Shown here: positions 45,480 through 58,700 of the stretch, piece after piece
How the letters are laid out: each line of letters opens with the position of its first letter
Position numbering within the stretch: the stretch's first letter is position 1
Assembly: GCA_030867875.1 (NCBI GenBank)
Contig: JAOWCC010000019.1
Location: 104,457,006 to 104,521,005, forward strand
Direction: 5' to 3'
Origin: Actinernus sp. WN-2022
Lineage: Eukaryota > Cnidaria > Anthozoa > Actiniaria > Actinernidae
DNA: 64,000 bases
The notes under the pieces: generated by a model
Told to the model about the DNA's origin: nothing
Databases searched by the model: none
What the model saw: only the letters and a program-made list of their open reading frames with translations
Translations under genes and position numbers: made by a program

Positions 45480-48450
45480 GAGAACAATCGATTTATATAC
45501 CATTTCGCTTAACAAGTCTTTCAAGTTTAAGTACTAGTCTACTACACGCTTTCTTGTAGTTGTAGTCCGTTACAAGTCATTTTGGGTCACGGACTAGTGT
45601 GGTTCTCTTGGCTTTGGTAAAACTTCGATATTGGATCCTACACGCGCCTAGAAACACGGCTCGCTCGGCAATAAAAGCCAATATTGCCCCAGTTCGTTTT
45701 TCAATGCTTATTAGATATTAACCTTGTGAAAATCATGAATTATTAACGTGTCATGAGAAACGATGACAGCTCTGTAAACTGACACGACGAAACAAATGAT
45801 AAAAAAAATCTTTGACGATTCGAAAATCTGTTTGTAATTGCAAAACAAAGACTTCAGTTGAGACGATTTGCCCTCAGGGGGAATAAAGCCTTTGTTTCCG
45901 AGATGGATGATTTTAAAACACCTACGGCTACGGGCCTAACGGGGTCAGGCTTTTTGATAACACCTGACCACTCCACTAAGTTAACTTAGTGTTGGTAAAC
46001 CAATCACCAAACTGCCAATAATCTTATTTACCATAAATAAATGAAGGAATCCCACTCTTGGTTTCCCCCTCGCCGGTTCAAGAAATGCTCTTTAGCTTGA
46101 GATAATATTAGTGAGATAACTCGCTGCATGTTTCACACAGCTGTCAAAGTTCCGTACCGTCAGGAGCCCATGGTACCGGAAACTTAAACACATGACAACG
46201 TTCTCGGTTTTGATTGGTTACTTTGTTCACGATCAATGAGTGAACAATGCCAGCGATTTTTTATTTCGCTTCATATTATCGTCAAAAATATCGCTTTTGG
46301 AAAGGTTTGGATGTTATAACAAGAAAGGCTTTGATATATTGTTTCTCAACTAAAAGTACTTTTCTATGAGAATGACTTTTCTATGAGAATGACTTTTCTA
46401 TGAACGGCCTGAAAGCTTCAACGTTATGCAATTATGCAAATTAGTCATATTTGGTTTCAATTCATGATAAACTTTAAACATATATATTCTAATTATTCTA
46501 GACCTGGGCCGGGTTGTTCAAAGCCCGATTAGTGCTAATCCAGGGTTAATTTCCATGACAACCAATAGGTTCTGTGCAGAGTTAATCCAGGATTAACACT
46601 AATCGGACTTTGAACCCGGCCCTGAAGGACAATCTAGTGTCGCATCATTTGTACGTTCAGTTGAGTTGGCGTCTCAACTTTCCCGGCATTCAGTGCGTGA
46701 GGTAACCCCTTCCGGATAGTACCCTCCATGATCCAGTGCTACCTAATTGTAATCCTATATATGATCATGCATGAATGAGCAAATGAAGAAAAACGAAACC
46801 AGGAAGTTATAGTAAGGCTGATTCACACTTGAGACGTACTAATAAGTCTGCGAGGCTTGTATAAGAGGTGAAGATTTTTTCCGTCGTTAAATTTTACCGT
46901 TAATGATGATGATATGCTATGAAATAATCACCACATTAACCATTACGATAATAAAACCTTTAATTGTGATTCTGGCTGGTACTAATGGAGTATGGGGTAC
47001 TAAGGGGGAATGGGGTATTTTGCAGTCACTGATTCAAATGACCACGCCAAACGGCTGTAATACAGTACAGCCGTGGTAATTACTGAGACACGTTCACGCA
47101 CAAGGTTTCAATTTGAATTTAAAACACAAAAGCCCCGGCAAGGTCTACGATGGTAAATCGTGAAATAAAAGAGGGTGTAGATGGGGTTTGCTGTGTTATT
47201 CTCGCCCGTTGTGCGTCAAATCCTAAAACTCCTCGCACCTGGAGCGAGTTTGGCTAACACACTTCCTGTACTGAACAATTATACGTTTCACAGGACTCGG
47301 GTAGTTGGTAAAATTTAAATGATTGAACCAAGGAAAGTGAAACGTTATTTAGATATTGTAAATCGAGTAAGGAAAGGTCGCCCCTAACTTGAGCGAGAAA
47401 AAGAAAACAATATTAAATAATACTGTACGTGACCCGGACATCTTTCCTTTATCGGTGAACCGAGTTGTTTCCGGATATTCCTAAGAGATGTAAATTAGGA
47501 TTTATACCGATATTTGACGAGAAAATTAAAACTGCTATTTTTCGGTAGAGAGACTATTTAGAGATCGATCCGAGCAAAAACATTGAAAAACATTACCGAA
47601 GACAAGAAGCCTTAATATATTCAAGTCCTATTTAAGAAGAAGCTAAAATTAACGACGCCGCGTGGCTTAACAAACCTTTTATCGTGAGGATCAGAAACTG
47701 ACTTACTTCATATTATCCTGAATGGTGGACAAAATATATGTAGTAATTGGAAGAGAAAAACTCACACGGATTAACTAAAATATAAAAATAAGAGCTAGTT
47801 AAGAGACCGCCAGAAACACCAGAAACGCCACAATGAAATACTTCACAACGAAATAGAATTTCATGTTGGAATATCAAGTAGAGACCCGAGTTTACAGTGA
47901 ATATGAAAGAGTTACCTTAGTCGATTTTCAGGAGTGTTGATCCAGCAAGTTGGAATATAGTTCCTTTATTGGGAGTTTCAAAACATAAAAAGGTTTCCCC
48001 AGCAATTCGTCTTCAGTCTGCGCTATAAAAAGCTTATGACATCTGATAATAGACGATGTATGCAAATAGGGCATGTCCGTCTCCGAATCAGTCAATACAC
48101 CTGGTTCACGAAGCCAAAACACGTGAACACCATTGGTCAGCCGTGTTTACATCTAGTGGTCATTTCGTCTCATTGAACACAGATAGACTCAACGCTTGTT
48201 GTCGCTATTTTCTCAAGAAGTAAATGCCCTGATAGACTCTACTCGACCACACAACTAAAGTTTCACTCACAGGACTTAGAAATTGATATCTGGACGTCAG
48301 TCACTCGATTTAGGTCAGAACTCGGACCTTTTGCCTCTGTTTGTTCGCCATTAACGTGACCACCTGAGGCTAAAGTAATCGATAATCGGCCTAATTTTAC
48401 AGGAATGCTCGAACTAATAAACGAAAAACGCTCCAAAGATCATTTGGTGT
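45480..48450. other. Intergenic DNA between the TMEM198 and IRF genes, left part
   Basis: It contains an 18-bp palindrome CACTAAGTTAACTTAGTG near 45973 and three tandem copies of an 18-bp unit CTTTTCTATGAGAATGA near 46360-46410. A MITE at 46506 is listed separately. No coding exon is recognised. Confidence 0.5.
46506..46622. mobile_element. Hairpin MITE
   Basis: GGGCCGGGTTGTTCAAAG facing CTTTGAACCCGGCCC, with CGATTAGTGCTAATCC and GGATTAACACTAATCG inside; 117 bp. Confidence 0.75.
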
Positions 48451-51190
48451 GAAATGATACGGGAAAATTGTAAAGCCGCGGCATTTGATTACAAATGCCA
48501 CCCAAGGAAAGTCAGGAGGACATTCACGTTCCTCGCTGTTTTTTTCATATTCAGTTTTCATAATATTGCGGGGGTTTCATTACAGTTGTTGATTTGCATT
48601 TTTGTTTGTGGGAAAAAGAATGGCCCCACAAGATTTTAACCTATTATTTGCATGCTGTGCTCCAAATTGAAACACTGAGCTATGTTTTCCAAAGAATTAG
48701 AATTCCTATCATGGAATGGTAATCGCTCACTAAAGAAAACACTCCCTCAGATGCGCAGATAAAAAGTGGAAATCCAACTCTGAATCGAAACTAAAACGTT
48801 CTGCCATTTCATTTTTCGTGCACTAACATTAAATTTGAATTTACAGCAAAATCCGAATGGACTTTATCAAATACTTAACTAAGGAAAAAAATCGAAACCT
48901 TTTACTAGTAAACTTCCAAGGCTTCTCGCTTATTAATGAAATATTTCTATTGGCACTGAAAAATTTTCAAGTGACCATTTCTAAATTCCTCTAAATTTTC
49001 GGTCATTCTGGCTATGCTAATTTTTACAACACAGTAATATTGTTACCATCCGTAAGAAAATGGTTTTAGAAGTGTTTTCACACATGGTCGAAAAACGTTA
49101 TCTTCCGGCGTGATTGAACCCAAAACACAGAAACATGGATTCATTCAAAGTGAAGCCACTAGTTTTTTCGGTACAAAACTTTCCAAACTGGAATCATACT
49201 GAACCGCAAAAGATAATGCGTAAAATTGTGTACATTTTTTTACTCATAGTTCTATTCTGTTCCGGCTACGACCACACGAGATACCGAGAAACATGCTCCA
49301 TAATTACATTTTTGTTGTCTCGTGTAAGTTGGTGTGTAGGCCAAATTGCTGAGCGACTATAACTGAGCCTTTACCGAAATTTCTTTGCATTGCCGCAAAG
49401 AAAGTTTTGTCTGTGAAAACCAATATAGTTTTAAACAGTCGCATGTGACCTATGACGTCATACACGGGGTTCATAACGTACTCCTGAATCTCGAATATCA
49501 ACAGGAACAAAAATAATAATCAAGATTTCATTCTTTGCCTGCCATTCACTCTTCAATTTTGTTTCGGGGAAGGGGGTGGTATTGAACATGACGATGGTAG
49601 ACGCACTTTTCAGTATAACATGAAAGCTAGATGACTTGAGAAGATAATGAAAGCTGTAACTGATGTGGGATGCGACTGAATGAAAAATGGTACGAAACGT
49701 ACCGAGGGAACAAAAGTCATGTCGAAAGTAGAGCGTTAACTCTTTTCCGTAGGAAAAATAACCTTAACAAATTGCATGAGCAATTAGCAACTACGAACAG
49801 CTGTTCAGGCGCTTTAAATTTGGCCTCGTTATAAATGAAAATTAAAAGCCCGAGTAAACGAATTATAATTGTATTTTATCTCGTCGCCTATACTATAGAG
49901 TTTAAGGTTCAAAAACCTTATTGTTGACGTTTTTTTTACTTAGAGAGAAAACACGTATCATACAACAAATTTACACCGTCAACCTTAATGCCCCTTAAGT
50001 TAAGAATATTAACATTTTCATTGCTTTTTATTAGTCCTCAAATGTTAATTTTTGTTTGTTTATGAGGCTCAGATTAGGCGATCCGCACACTCTCCTTACT
50101 GCATTCATATATTTTCTGCACTCAGCGCTCAATTCTCATGTTGATTTGTATGGAGGAAGGAAAACCGGAGAGAATCAACAAACTCAACTCGCATCAGATG
50201 ACGCCGCGTCGGGAATCGATCTCGCGCCACAGGGGACCCAGCTCCCCGACTGCAATGTTTTAATTTCCATGTCATGACTGTCCGGCCGGGTTAACTTACC
50301 GAGCTCACGGCGGGGTGTCATCACAGCCTCAGTGGGCTTTCAGCCACTTTTTAGCCTGCAATGCAGGCGTTTCTAGTGGTCAGTTTCCCCGCTTTCGTGG
50401 ACGTTTTCAATCCGCTCGCGAATGAATTTCAGACGAGTAGGAATGGAGCGCGGGACGAAATAAACGCCTGCCATGGGCTTTTCGGCTGTACTACTCAGAC
50501 TGAACCTGATTATTCAGCTTGAGCTACAGTTACCTATATATATGGTTTGCTGTTCCTGTCAGAAACACAATCACACACTGAGCACATCATGCATCTTGGC
50601 GAAGAAATAAGTAATTACAAGCCAAGGAATCAATCTTATTGACTGTAGGCTGACAAGTAAATAGTATTCAAAAATTATCATGACATCCGGTGTTGAAACT
50701 ATAGGTTTAAATACATTGCAGGGGTTATGATCTTTATGTAACTCCCTCTAAGCTTTGCTAGATGGCTTCCTAACATTATTTTTGGAATTGGTCTTGTTAG
50801 TAGACGAGCACATTACGTACACATGTACACTCAAGCATGTTATTAAAGTGCCAAGAAGCCCACATTTTATCATTAATATCGATTCTACATCAAGAAAATA
50901 GATGCGTCTATATGATTTATAGATGTTTCTGTTTCCAATATGCTAATTATGTGATGTCACAGGAGCCATTTATTATACAAAAACGTGCTGGCAGAGATAA
51001 GAAAATGTTTCTACACATCCATGTTATATTTGGACTGTTATACAGTAATTTTACCAACAATTTTGTACAAATCAGAAATAATTTCATGTGCCGTTTGTTG
51101 GCCTCCTGTAACATCATTTAATTAGCATATTGGAAAAAGAATCCTCTATAACTCATAGATACAACACTCAAATCAAGAAATATTTACTAT
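48450..51190. other. Intergenic DNA, no supported gene
   Basis: Frames of 61-94 residues are present without domain features. A GC-richer patch at 50270-50470 includes GCCTGCAATGCAGGC and a related ACGCCTGCCATGGGC, probably a small repeat. Confidence 0.45.
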
Positions 51191-51192
51191 TC

Positions 51193-51349
51193 ACTAGCCT
51201 GCGGGAGTATGGGACCGACACTAAGAACGGCTGCAAAGGAGACCATCCAGTGTGAATGTGACTCCGCCAAATTCATCGCGTTAGAAAAGCGGAAACGATG
51301 AAATGGCCGGTATCTCATCAAGAGGGGGATGCTCGGTTCGCAGGCTAGT
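51193..51349. mobile_element. MITE with ACTAGCCTGCG termini
   Basis: ACTAGCCTGCG at the left and CGCAGGCTAGT at the right of a 157-bp non-coding block. The interior is GC-richer than the surroundings. Confidence 0.6.
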
Positions 51350-51780
51350 TAAAGCCTGGATCAGCTCATTCCTCGTAAGTTTCCATACAAACCTTGGCAT
51401 CACGGTCCTTAAAATGTCTCGGTTAACACTATGGAAACCGATAATATAAGAGTGCTCCTTAATTTTCGAAAATTTGAGTGTTTAAGTGAAAATGGGGTGG
51501 GTAGAACGAATTTCGTTCTGCAATATTAACGAAATGCAATCTTTAAGTATATATGGCTACGAGAACTCGTGTTTCTGTCCGGAATGTTTGTCCACCTAAC
51601 GTATTAGCTGAGATAATAAAGGGTGTATGTGATAATAAAGGATGTAGAGGATTTAGTGATGCAGACAGACAGACAAACTTTATTCATTAGCTCTTTGCAC
51701 AGATGACTGCTAACAAATTTAAAAGAGTTAGTGAATGACGGATAGATTGTTCTGTAATCTTAAAAATCCAATATATATAT

Positions 51781-52422
51781 ATCTAGCATGTTTTCACAAA
51801 AGGGGGTGTTAGGTTCAAAGGCTCCTTTTGTGAAAACATGCTAGATCTTATGTACCTTACAATCTTCAAAGTGGCGCCATTTCTCGAGCTTTTGATGAAT
51901 TTCGATGTACTACACGTCAAAACAACGGTCTCTTCCAGTACTTTAAGACTAGCGTGCCAGTTTTGCCGTATTTGGAGTAGAAAACCCGAAAATGTGGTTT
52001 TTGTAAGCTAACCTGAATCTCTCAAAGTTACTTGTGTACCCTAAAATCTTCAAAGTGGCGCCATTTCTCGAGCTTTTGATGGATTTCGATGCACTATACG
52101 GCAATACAACGTTCTCTTAATGTAGATTGCGTTTAGTGGATGGAAGTTTCCTGTATTTTGAGTAACAATACCAGAAAATGGCCTTTTTCTAACCTAAGCA
52201 TAACCTCTAGGTCTCAAATAAAGAAATTATGGGATGGATCTAAGTCAAGTCAATTATGGGATAGAAAGGCCAGAAAAGTCTTCAACTGTCATTTGCCCTT
52301 TCAAGAAAACGGCAAAAACACGAGTTACTGGCTTTTAAAGCTTAAAGGCACACAAGATCTAGCATGTTTTCACAAAAGGGGGTGTTAGGTTCAAAGGCTC
52401 CTTTTGTGAAAACATGCTAGAT
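51781..52422. mobile_element. Element with identical 66-bp hairpins at both ends
   Basis: 51781-51846 and 52357-52422 are the same 66-bp sequence, each a 23-bp-stem hairpin (ATCTAGCATGTTTTCACAAA and its complement). TA repeats lie outside both ends. Inside, a segment with CAAAGTGGCGCCATTTCTCG recurs 184 bp apart (51871 and 52055). There is no coding frame. Confidence 0.75.
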
Positions 52423-52439
52423 ATATATATATATATAGT

Positions 52440-53850
52440 TATCATTAAATTAACTTACATTTGTTGTGCTGAAATTATGGTGGATTGAATGTTCATACAA
52501 TCAAAAACATATTTTGCTGCTACTGTTGTGAATTGTTTCGGGGAATTAATGATTGCCGAAAATAGTCATTTTTCTGACATTTTTCTGCTATCTAATTTCG
52601 TTAGAGTTCTTAGTCGGAAATAGTTATATATTAGTCTGAAAAATTAATTTAGGAATTGAGCAGAAGCTAGCTACAGGAAAAAATTGGGCCCCAAAGATTT
52701 TTGGGGTCAGGTGAGATTGAAAAAGGGAAGTTCTTGGCGGAGTGCATTCTCTATCGAAAATCAGTTCTGAGGAGCCAAATATTAGAGTACTGTAGAATTA
52801 CTGATCGATAAACATGCACCATTTGTGTAAATGCAGCACAGAAAACGACCATGGTTCTCTCATGCGCAAAACATACGAACGATAAAACGTTTCATTTATT
52901 TAAAAATAAACTGCGCCATGCAGGTGTTTGTTACACATGTAACTATAAAGTACTACATCAATACAAGATCGAAAAATACATTTAGGGATATATATAAACT
53001 CCATAGAACTGAAGCAACCAGTTATCTGTATAAAACAAGATTGACGCCTCGAAAGGATTTTTCTGACCGCGCAGGAATGGTAACGAAATCTGTAAACGCG
53101 AAATATTTAGTGGCACGAAATTTAATGTCTTTTTACGATAACACTTTCAAAAGCGCGCGGTTTAATTTCATTTCTGGGAGAAAAAACTATACACCTCCAA
53201 AAAGTTTGTAAATGAATTCTTAAAATATTCCGTTTTCAAGTGCGAAAACGATGTTCAGTTTTCAAAAAATAAACAAGTACTGTCTTACAGAAGTTTTCTA
53301 TTTCTTCTCAGATTAAAGATAATGTATACAAATTCCATTTCCAACTCTTTTAGAAGAATTTCACCTGATGGATTTTGATAAATTATTTTAAAAATAAAAT
53401 TAGGTGTGGTTTGCAAGGCCGATGTGTTGCCACAGCAACCGATCTCGTAATTCCAATAGCAAATCATAGCATAATTTTAGTAGTTTTGAAATGATAAGCT
53501 GCTTTAGTTGTACCTTTTCCACATTTGGACGCAAAAGCCACAAGTTACAAGAGTACCCATCTTAGCTTATTAACGCCCTTTGCGAGCCTCCTTAAGCGAC
53601 AAAGGGAAAGTCGATTTTGTCTCTTAAGCACAGGGATCCCGTCATCTGAGATCATATGAACATATGTCAGATCTGAACTCACAATGTACGTTCAGTTTGT
53701 TTATCTTTTTCTTAATAAGTACCTAATAATACAACACGTAATTAATATATTTACGACAACCTTTGAAGGATTACTGTAGGGATAAACAACATACAGCACC
53801 CAGTGGCCTAAACCTTATTGAACTTCGTTTCCAGGCTTCCACTCCGGCTA
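52440..53850. other. Intergenic DNA with one unplaced open frame
   Basis: A plus-strand frame at 52831-53211 (126 residues) is rich in basic and aromatic residues, with no motif, homologue or splice context I recognise; probably chance. The rest is AT-rich. Confidence 0.4.
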
Positions 53851-53852
53851 GA

Positions 53853-54840
53853 TTTTTTTATTTTTTATTTTTTTATTTAATAGCTTAACTCAGGCTGAGA
53901 AACAGACTCTAGGTCCAAACGAGCTCAGCCTGAGACAAATACGAATACACTGACAATACATTACAGATAGAACTATGAATAATGTATTAAGCATGAAATG
54001 TAAAATATATGATGCAAAAAAATATATAATAATAGTGTACATTTGTACATTTGGTCGGCCGGCCAAGTACAAGTAAATAAGCGCAGAAAAAAGTTAGCGG
54101 CAACAAATAGTAGATGTGTTAGTAGATCGGCATTTAGAACAGATAGTTTTATAGGTTCTAATGCGATCAGGGTCAAAAGTGGAAAGCAAAAGCGCAAGAT
54201 AGTGAGCTCGTAGCAATGTTTTGAAAGACGAAATTGAACTACAGGACTTAATATTTAAAGGCAGCGAGTTCCATAGAATAACTATGCGATTAAAGAAAGA
54301 ATCCCTATAAGTAGATGTTTTGCATGGGTTAAGCTTGTAGTCTGAACCAGTAGTGCTTCTTGTAGATCTTGATGAAAGCGAGCATGGAGTTACATAACTA
54401 GATAGATCGGTATTGTTAAGCTTAAGGCGACACTTAAACAAATATATGAGGTCTAGATATTCTAGCCAGTATGAAAGTGGCAGTAGATTAAGTTTAAGTA
54501 GCCTATCTTTATAGGGTAAGTCTACTTTTAACATGAATTTGGTTGCGCGGCGCTGAATACGTTCGAGAAGTTGGATATCTCTAGAGCTTGACTGCGGGGC
54601 CCAAACCTGACTACCGTAGCACAGAATGGAACGCACTAGCGTAAGATAAAGGGTACGACGCAGCGCTACCCCTAAAGAGTTAGGGGTATTACGTCTCAGG
54701 AAACCCAAAACCTTATTTGACTTAGCTACCACCGACACTACTTGGTTTGATATCACTTTTGTCTCCAGTGCATGATGGGATTGATAATGTAAAAGTGGAG
54801 ACTGGGAATGAGACCACACCTTTTTTATTGGACATATACA
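53853..54840 (-). pseudogene. LINE fragment, C-terminal coding region and A-rich tail
   Basis: One open frame (54819-54094) reads VAKSNKVLGFLRRNTPNS, LYLTLVRSILCYGSQVWAPQ, ERIQRRATKFMLKVDLPY, LLPLSYWLEYLDLIYLFKC and NRIVILWNSLPLNIK. It ends ICSKCRSTNTSTICCR. This is the end of a CR1/L2-type LINE protein. The 3' UTR ends in an A-rich AAATAAAAAA tail at 53881-53853 on the minus strand. It is 5'-truncated, with an intact reading over 241 residues, so relatively young. Confidence 0.88.
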
Positions 54841-55737
54841 CTCTGTTTAGAAGAAAATGTAAGACCTAACGGTGGGTTAACCATGCAATCCTTGTTATAA
54901 ATGTTTGCATTCAGGACGATCTTAAAGTTTATACATAAAGTCCACCGGAAAGCTTGATAATAAAAATTCAATTTGAATTAACTGAGTTCGAACTCATTTG
55001 AAAGATTGTGAAAAATCTATACTTAATAACACATTGCCATCAGAATATGTAGATACATTTTAGCTGCATAGAGTGCCAAATTGATCTAGGGATCGACAAA
55101 TTATGATCTAATGCAAGTGAATACTTATAACCATTAACGAAGCAGCGCAATTCGAAAAAAAAAATTGCGTTAGTTTTTACATCTAGACAAAGAAGCCGAG
55201 GGTAAAGTTTTACTTGATCTGATTGACGATCATTCATTGGAAGCCGAAATATTGTATTCAATATAATTAACGTCATATCAGCTGTGCCATACTTGCTATA
55301 GTCCTTGAACTTCTCATTTATATTTGTTACCGTTTGGCTGATTAGATCTTAACCTGACATCCGACGTACGACCAGCATGATTTTCGTCCACGGTTTTTGC
55401 TGTCTTTCAAGTTTTATTCATTGGATGATCGACTATTACTCCACCCATCAGTTTGATTGACATCTGTCTAAATGCAAAGCTTAGTTTTTGGCCATTCTTG
55501 ATCTTTGGGTCGTATAATTAACTGTCCTTTTTCTAATGGTATACCGTTATGATTAGATCGAACATTGGTCGAGTTGATTATGGACGGATGCAAGATCCTT
55601 CAACAACTGTATAGGTTTAAAAATAAAATAACAAATTAAACGCCGGACAGTGGCTTTTACGAGCTCAATGCATCACTGTTCTGATGGCAAATTTCACAAG
55701 ATGAGTTTAGCTCTCTGTTGCTGTTTCACTCATATCT
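54841..55737. other. IRF 3' flank and probable 3' UTR
   Basis: Downstream of the IRF stop. A TTTATT near 55411, AATAAA on the minus strand, is a candidate polyadenylation signal. A minus-strand frame at 55276-55040 has no family signature. Confidence 0.4.
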
Positions 55738-58700
55738 CTATTGACTATACCGGCTCTCTAGATCACTGGCCAATTTATCGTTCTTATTTGGCTCTGAAAC
55801 ACACTCTTCTCCCTTCTGTTTCTCTTGAAGAGCTACCTTGGCCGGAAGATGTGTGATACTTATGCATACCAATCCTCCTGTTGATTGGCCGAGTGACAAT
55901 GTGATGTCATAACTTGGTGGGGCGCAGTTTCCGCGTTGGCTTTCGCGGAGTTTCTGCTGAAATCCTCCTTTGAAATCGAACACCTTGGTACTGACTTCAC
56001 GGGAAAGCTTATAGGGTTGTCTGAAGCCATTGGAATAAAAAACCTGGGTAGGAAAAAGAAATAGCACTTTGTTTGAATTAGCATCGTGAATATCGAGAGC
56101 CACTAATATTAGCAAAAAGTAAAAACGCAATGAGCCAATCACGAGCAAGTGAAACACATTGAGCCAATCACGAACAAGTAAAAACGCAATGAGCCAATCA
56201 CGAACTGAAATAATTTGTGATTGGTTTTACTTGAACCAATCAGGAGGAAAAGTAAACACAATCGTGGATTGATTGCGTGACGGACCAAAACCCAACCACG
56301 ATTGTTTTTACTCTGGAATTTGATTCGCTGCCTGATTACAAAACATTTTCACAGCCAGTAGAAAAGCTAAGTAAACGCAAAACCAAAGCAATCACCGAAA
56401 ACTCAATTGAAACCTGCTCTATTACTTTCGATTGGCTCATTCGAAAACCGCTCTATTGTATTTAATATTATCACTAATAATTAATGAAGCAAAAACAAAG
56501 GAAATTACTGAGCGATAAGTGATCTGTAAATCTGATACAGATTTCGTCCTGATTTACATAAACTTTTGCTTCGATTTTCTCGGCCAAAATAAGTCGTATC
56601 GCCAAAATAACTGAAAACATGACTCTCTACTTCTAGACGTTTGATAAGTCAGATACAGGATTCGTGTCCGTGCTTTATGGGATTTACAAACTCTCGCTAT
56701 AAAGCACGGACGCTCATTCTGTATCTATTACATATATTAATACTGATTATAATAATGATGATGGTGATAAAAATGGTGATGATAATCACGAATAATGATG
56801 ATAGAGATGACGACGATGGTGTTGGTGATGATGATAGTGTTGGTGGTGTTATTCGGTATTGGTGTTGGTGATGATGATAGTGTTGGTGGTGTTATTCGGT
56901 GTTGGTGTTGGTGATGATGATAGTGTTGGTGGTGTTATTCGGTGTTGGTGTTGGTGATGATGATAGTGTTGGTGGTGTTATTCGGTGTTGGTGTTGGTGA
57001 TGATGATAATGTTGGTGGTGTTATTCGGTGTTGGTGTTGGTGATGATGATAGTGCTGGTGGTGTTATTCGGTGTGGTGTTGATGATGATGATAGTGTTGG
57101 TGGTGTTATTCGGTGTTGGTGTTGGTGGTGATGATAGTGTTGGTGGTGTTATTCGGTGTTGGTGTTGGTGATGATGACGGCGATGATAATGATGGTGATA
57201 GTGTTGTATTCGGTGTTGGTATTGGTGATGATGATAGTGTTGGTGGTGTTATTCGGTGTTGGTGTTGGTGATGATGATAGTGTTGGTGGTGTTATTCGGT
57301 GTTGGTGTTGGTGATGATGATAGTGTTGGTGGTGTTATTCGGTGTTGGTGTTGGTGATGATGATAGTGTTGGTGGTGTTATTCGGTGTTGGTGTTGGTGA
57401 TGATGATAGTGTTGGTGGTGTTATTCGGTGTTGGTGTTGGTGATGATGATAGTGTTGGTGGTGTTATTCGGTGTTGGTGTTGGTGATGATGATAGTGTTG
57501 GTGGTGTTATTCGGTGTTGGTGTTGGTGGTGATGATAGTGTTGGTGGTGTTATTCGGTGTTGGTGTTGGTGATGATGATAGTGTTGGTGGTGTTATTCGG
57601 TGTTGGTGTTGGTGATGATGATAGTGTTGGTGGTGTTATTCGGTGTTGGTGTTGGTGATGATGATAGTGTTGGTGGTGTTATTCGGTGTTGGTGTTGGTG
57701 TTGGTGATGATGATAGTGCTGGTGGTGTTATTCGGTGTTGTTGTTGGTGATGATGATAGTGTTGGTGGTGTTATTCGGTGTTGGTGTTGGTGATGATGAT
57801 AGTGTTGGTGGTGTTATTCGGTGTTGGTGTTGGTGATGATGACGGCGATGATAATGATGGTGATAGTGTTGTATTCGGTGTTGGTATTGGTGATGATGAC
57901 GGCGATGAGGCAGTGGTCAACTCGAAAGCGTCGATGCTCCTTTGACCTCTGTGTACGATGCCTATATTATATTTATCTTTCTACATTTATCTGTACTTGC
58001 TTTTTTTCTTTATATCAACGCTGTAACTTAGTAATAAAACATGTGCAAAAATAAACTGAACTGAACTGCATGATGGTGATGATAATGATGGTGATAGTAT
58101 TCGGTGTCGGTGATGATGACAATTATATTTTAAAAAAGAAGACGAAAATAAGCATACCTTTGACAGACACATTCGTTTCACATAGATATCTCCATCCTCT
58201 ATCATCTCCAAGACGAGACCCCGGTTGAAGTTCGCTAACACAAGCTGAGTCTCTTTAGAACAACGTCTTTCCGGCAGCTCAATATGTTTAGCGTTCAGAG
58301 GCCCATAGAGCTGGCTGTACAAACCCAAGTTGTTCTCATCTGGTTTAACTGGCTTGCCGTAATACATTCTCCAGGTGCGATCTTCCTTGTCAAGTCTAAA
58401 ATCAGCGACTTCTGTTTCATCGTAGTACACTCGAACAAACATACTGCAGTCTGCATAGAGAGGAATGCAATTTAGTACATTAATGGCCTTATGTATGTTG
58501 ACGTATTATACCTACACTACCAGAATCTTCTTTGTTACTCTAAATTTAGACCATTGTCTTGGTATAAAAAAATATGCGTCATCGTGTATTATTCGTGAAA
58601 ATGAAATTGAGGAGCCGCCATCACTGTTTTTACTTGTCTTGATTACCTGAGACATCCATTAATTCCTTAGCAGAGACCAGCTTTGAAAGCTCTGTCAACT

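Noticed and set aside
52831..53211. 126-residue plus-strand open frame
   Set aside because: No domain, no homologue recognised, no codon or splice support; likely chance in AT-rich DNA.
55040..55276. Additional IRF exon downstream of 55738
   Set aside because: The association domain already ends with a stop at 55738 and the frame shows no IRF motif.
56819..57900. CRISPR-like array
   Set aside because: Units are contiguous with no unique spacers; it is a minisatellite.
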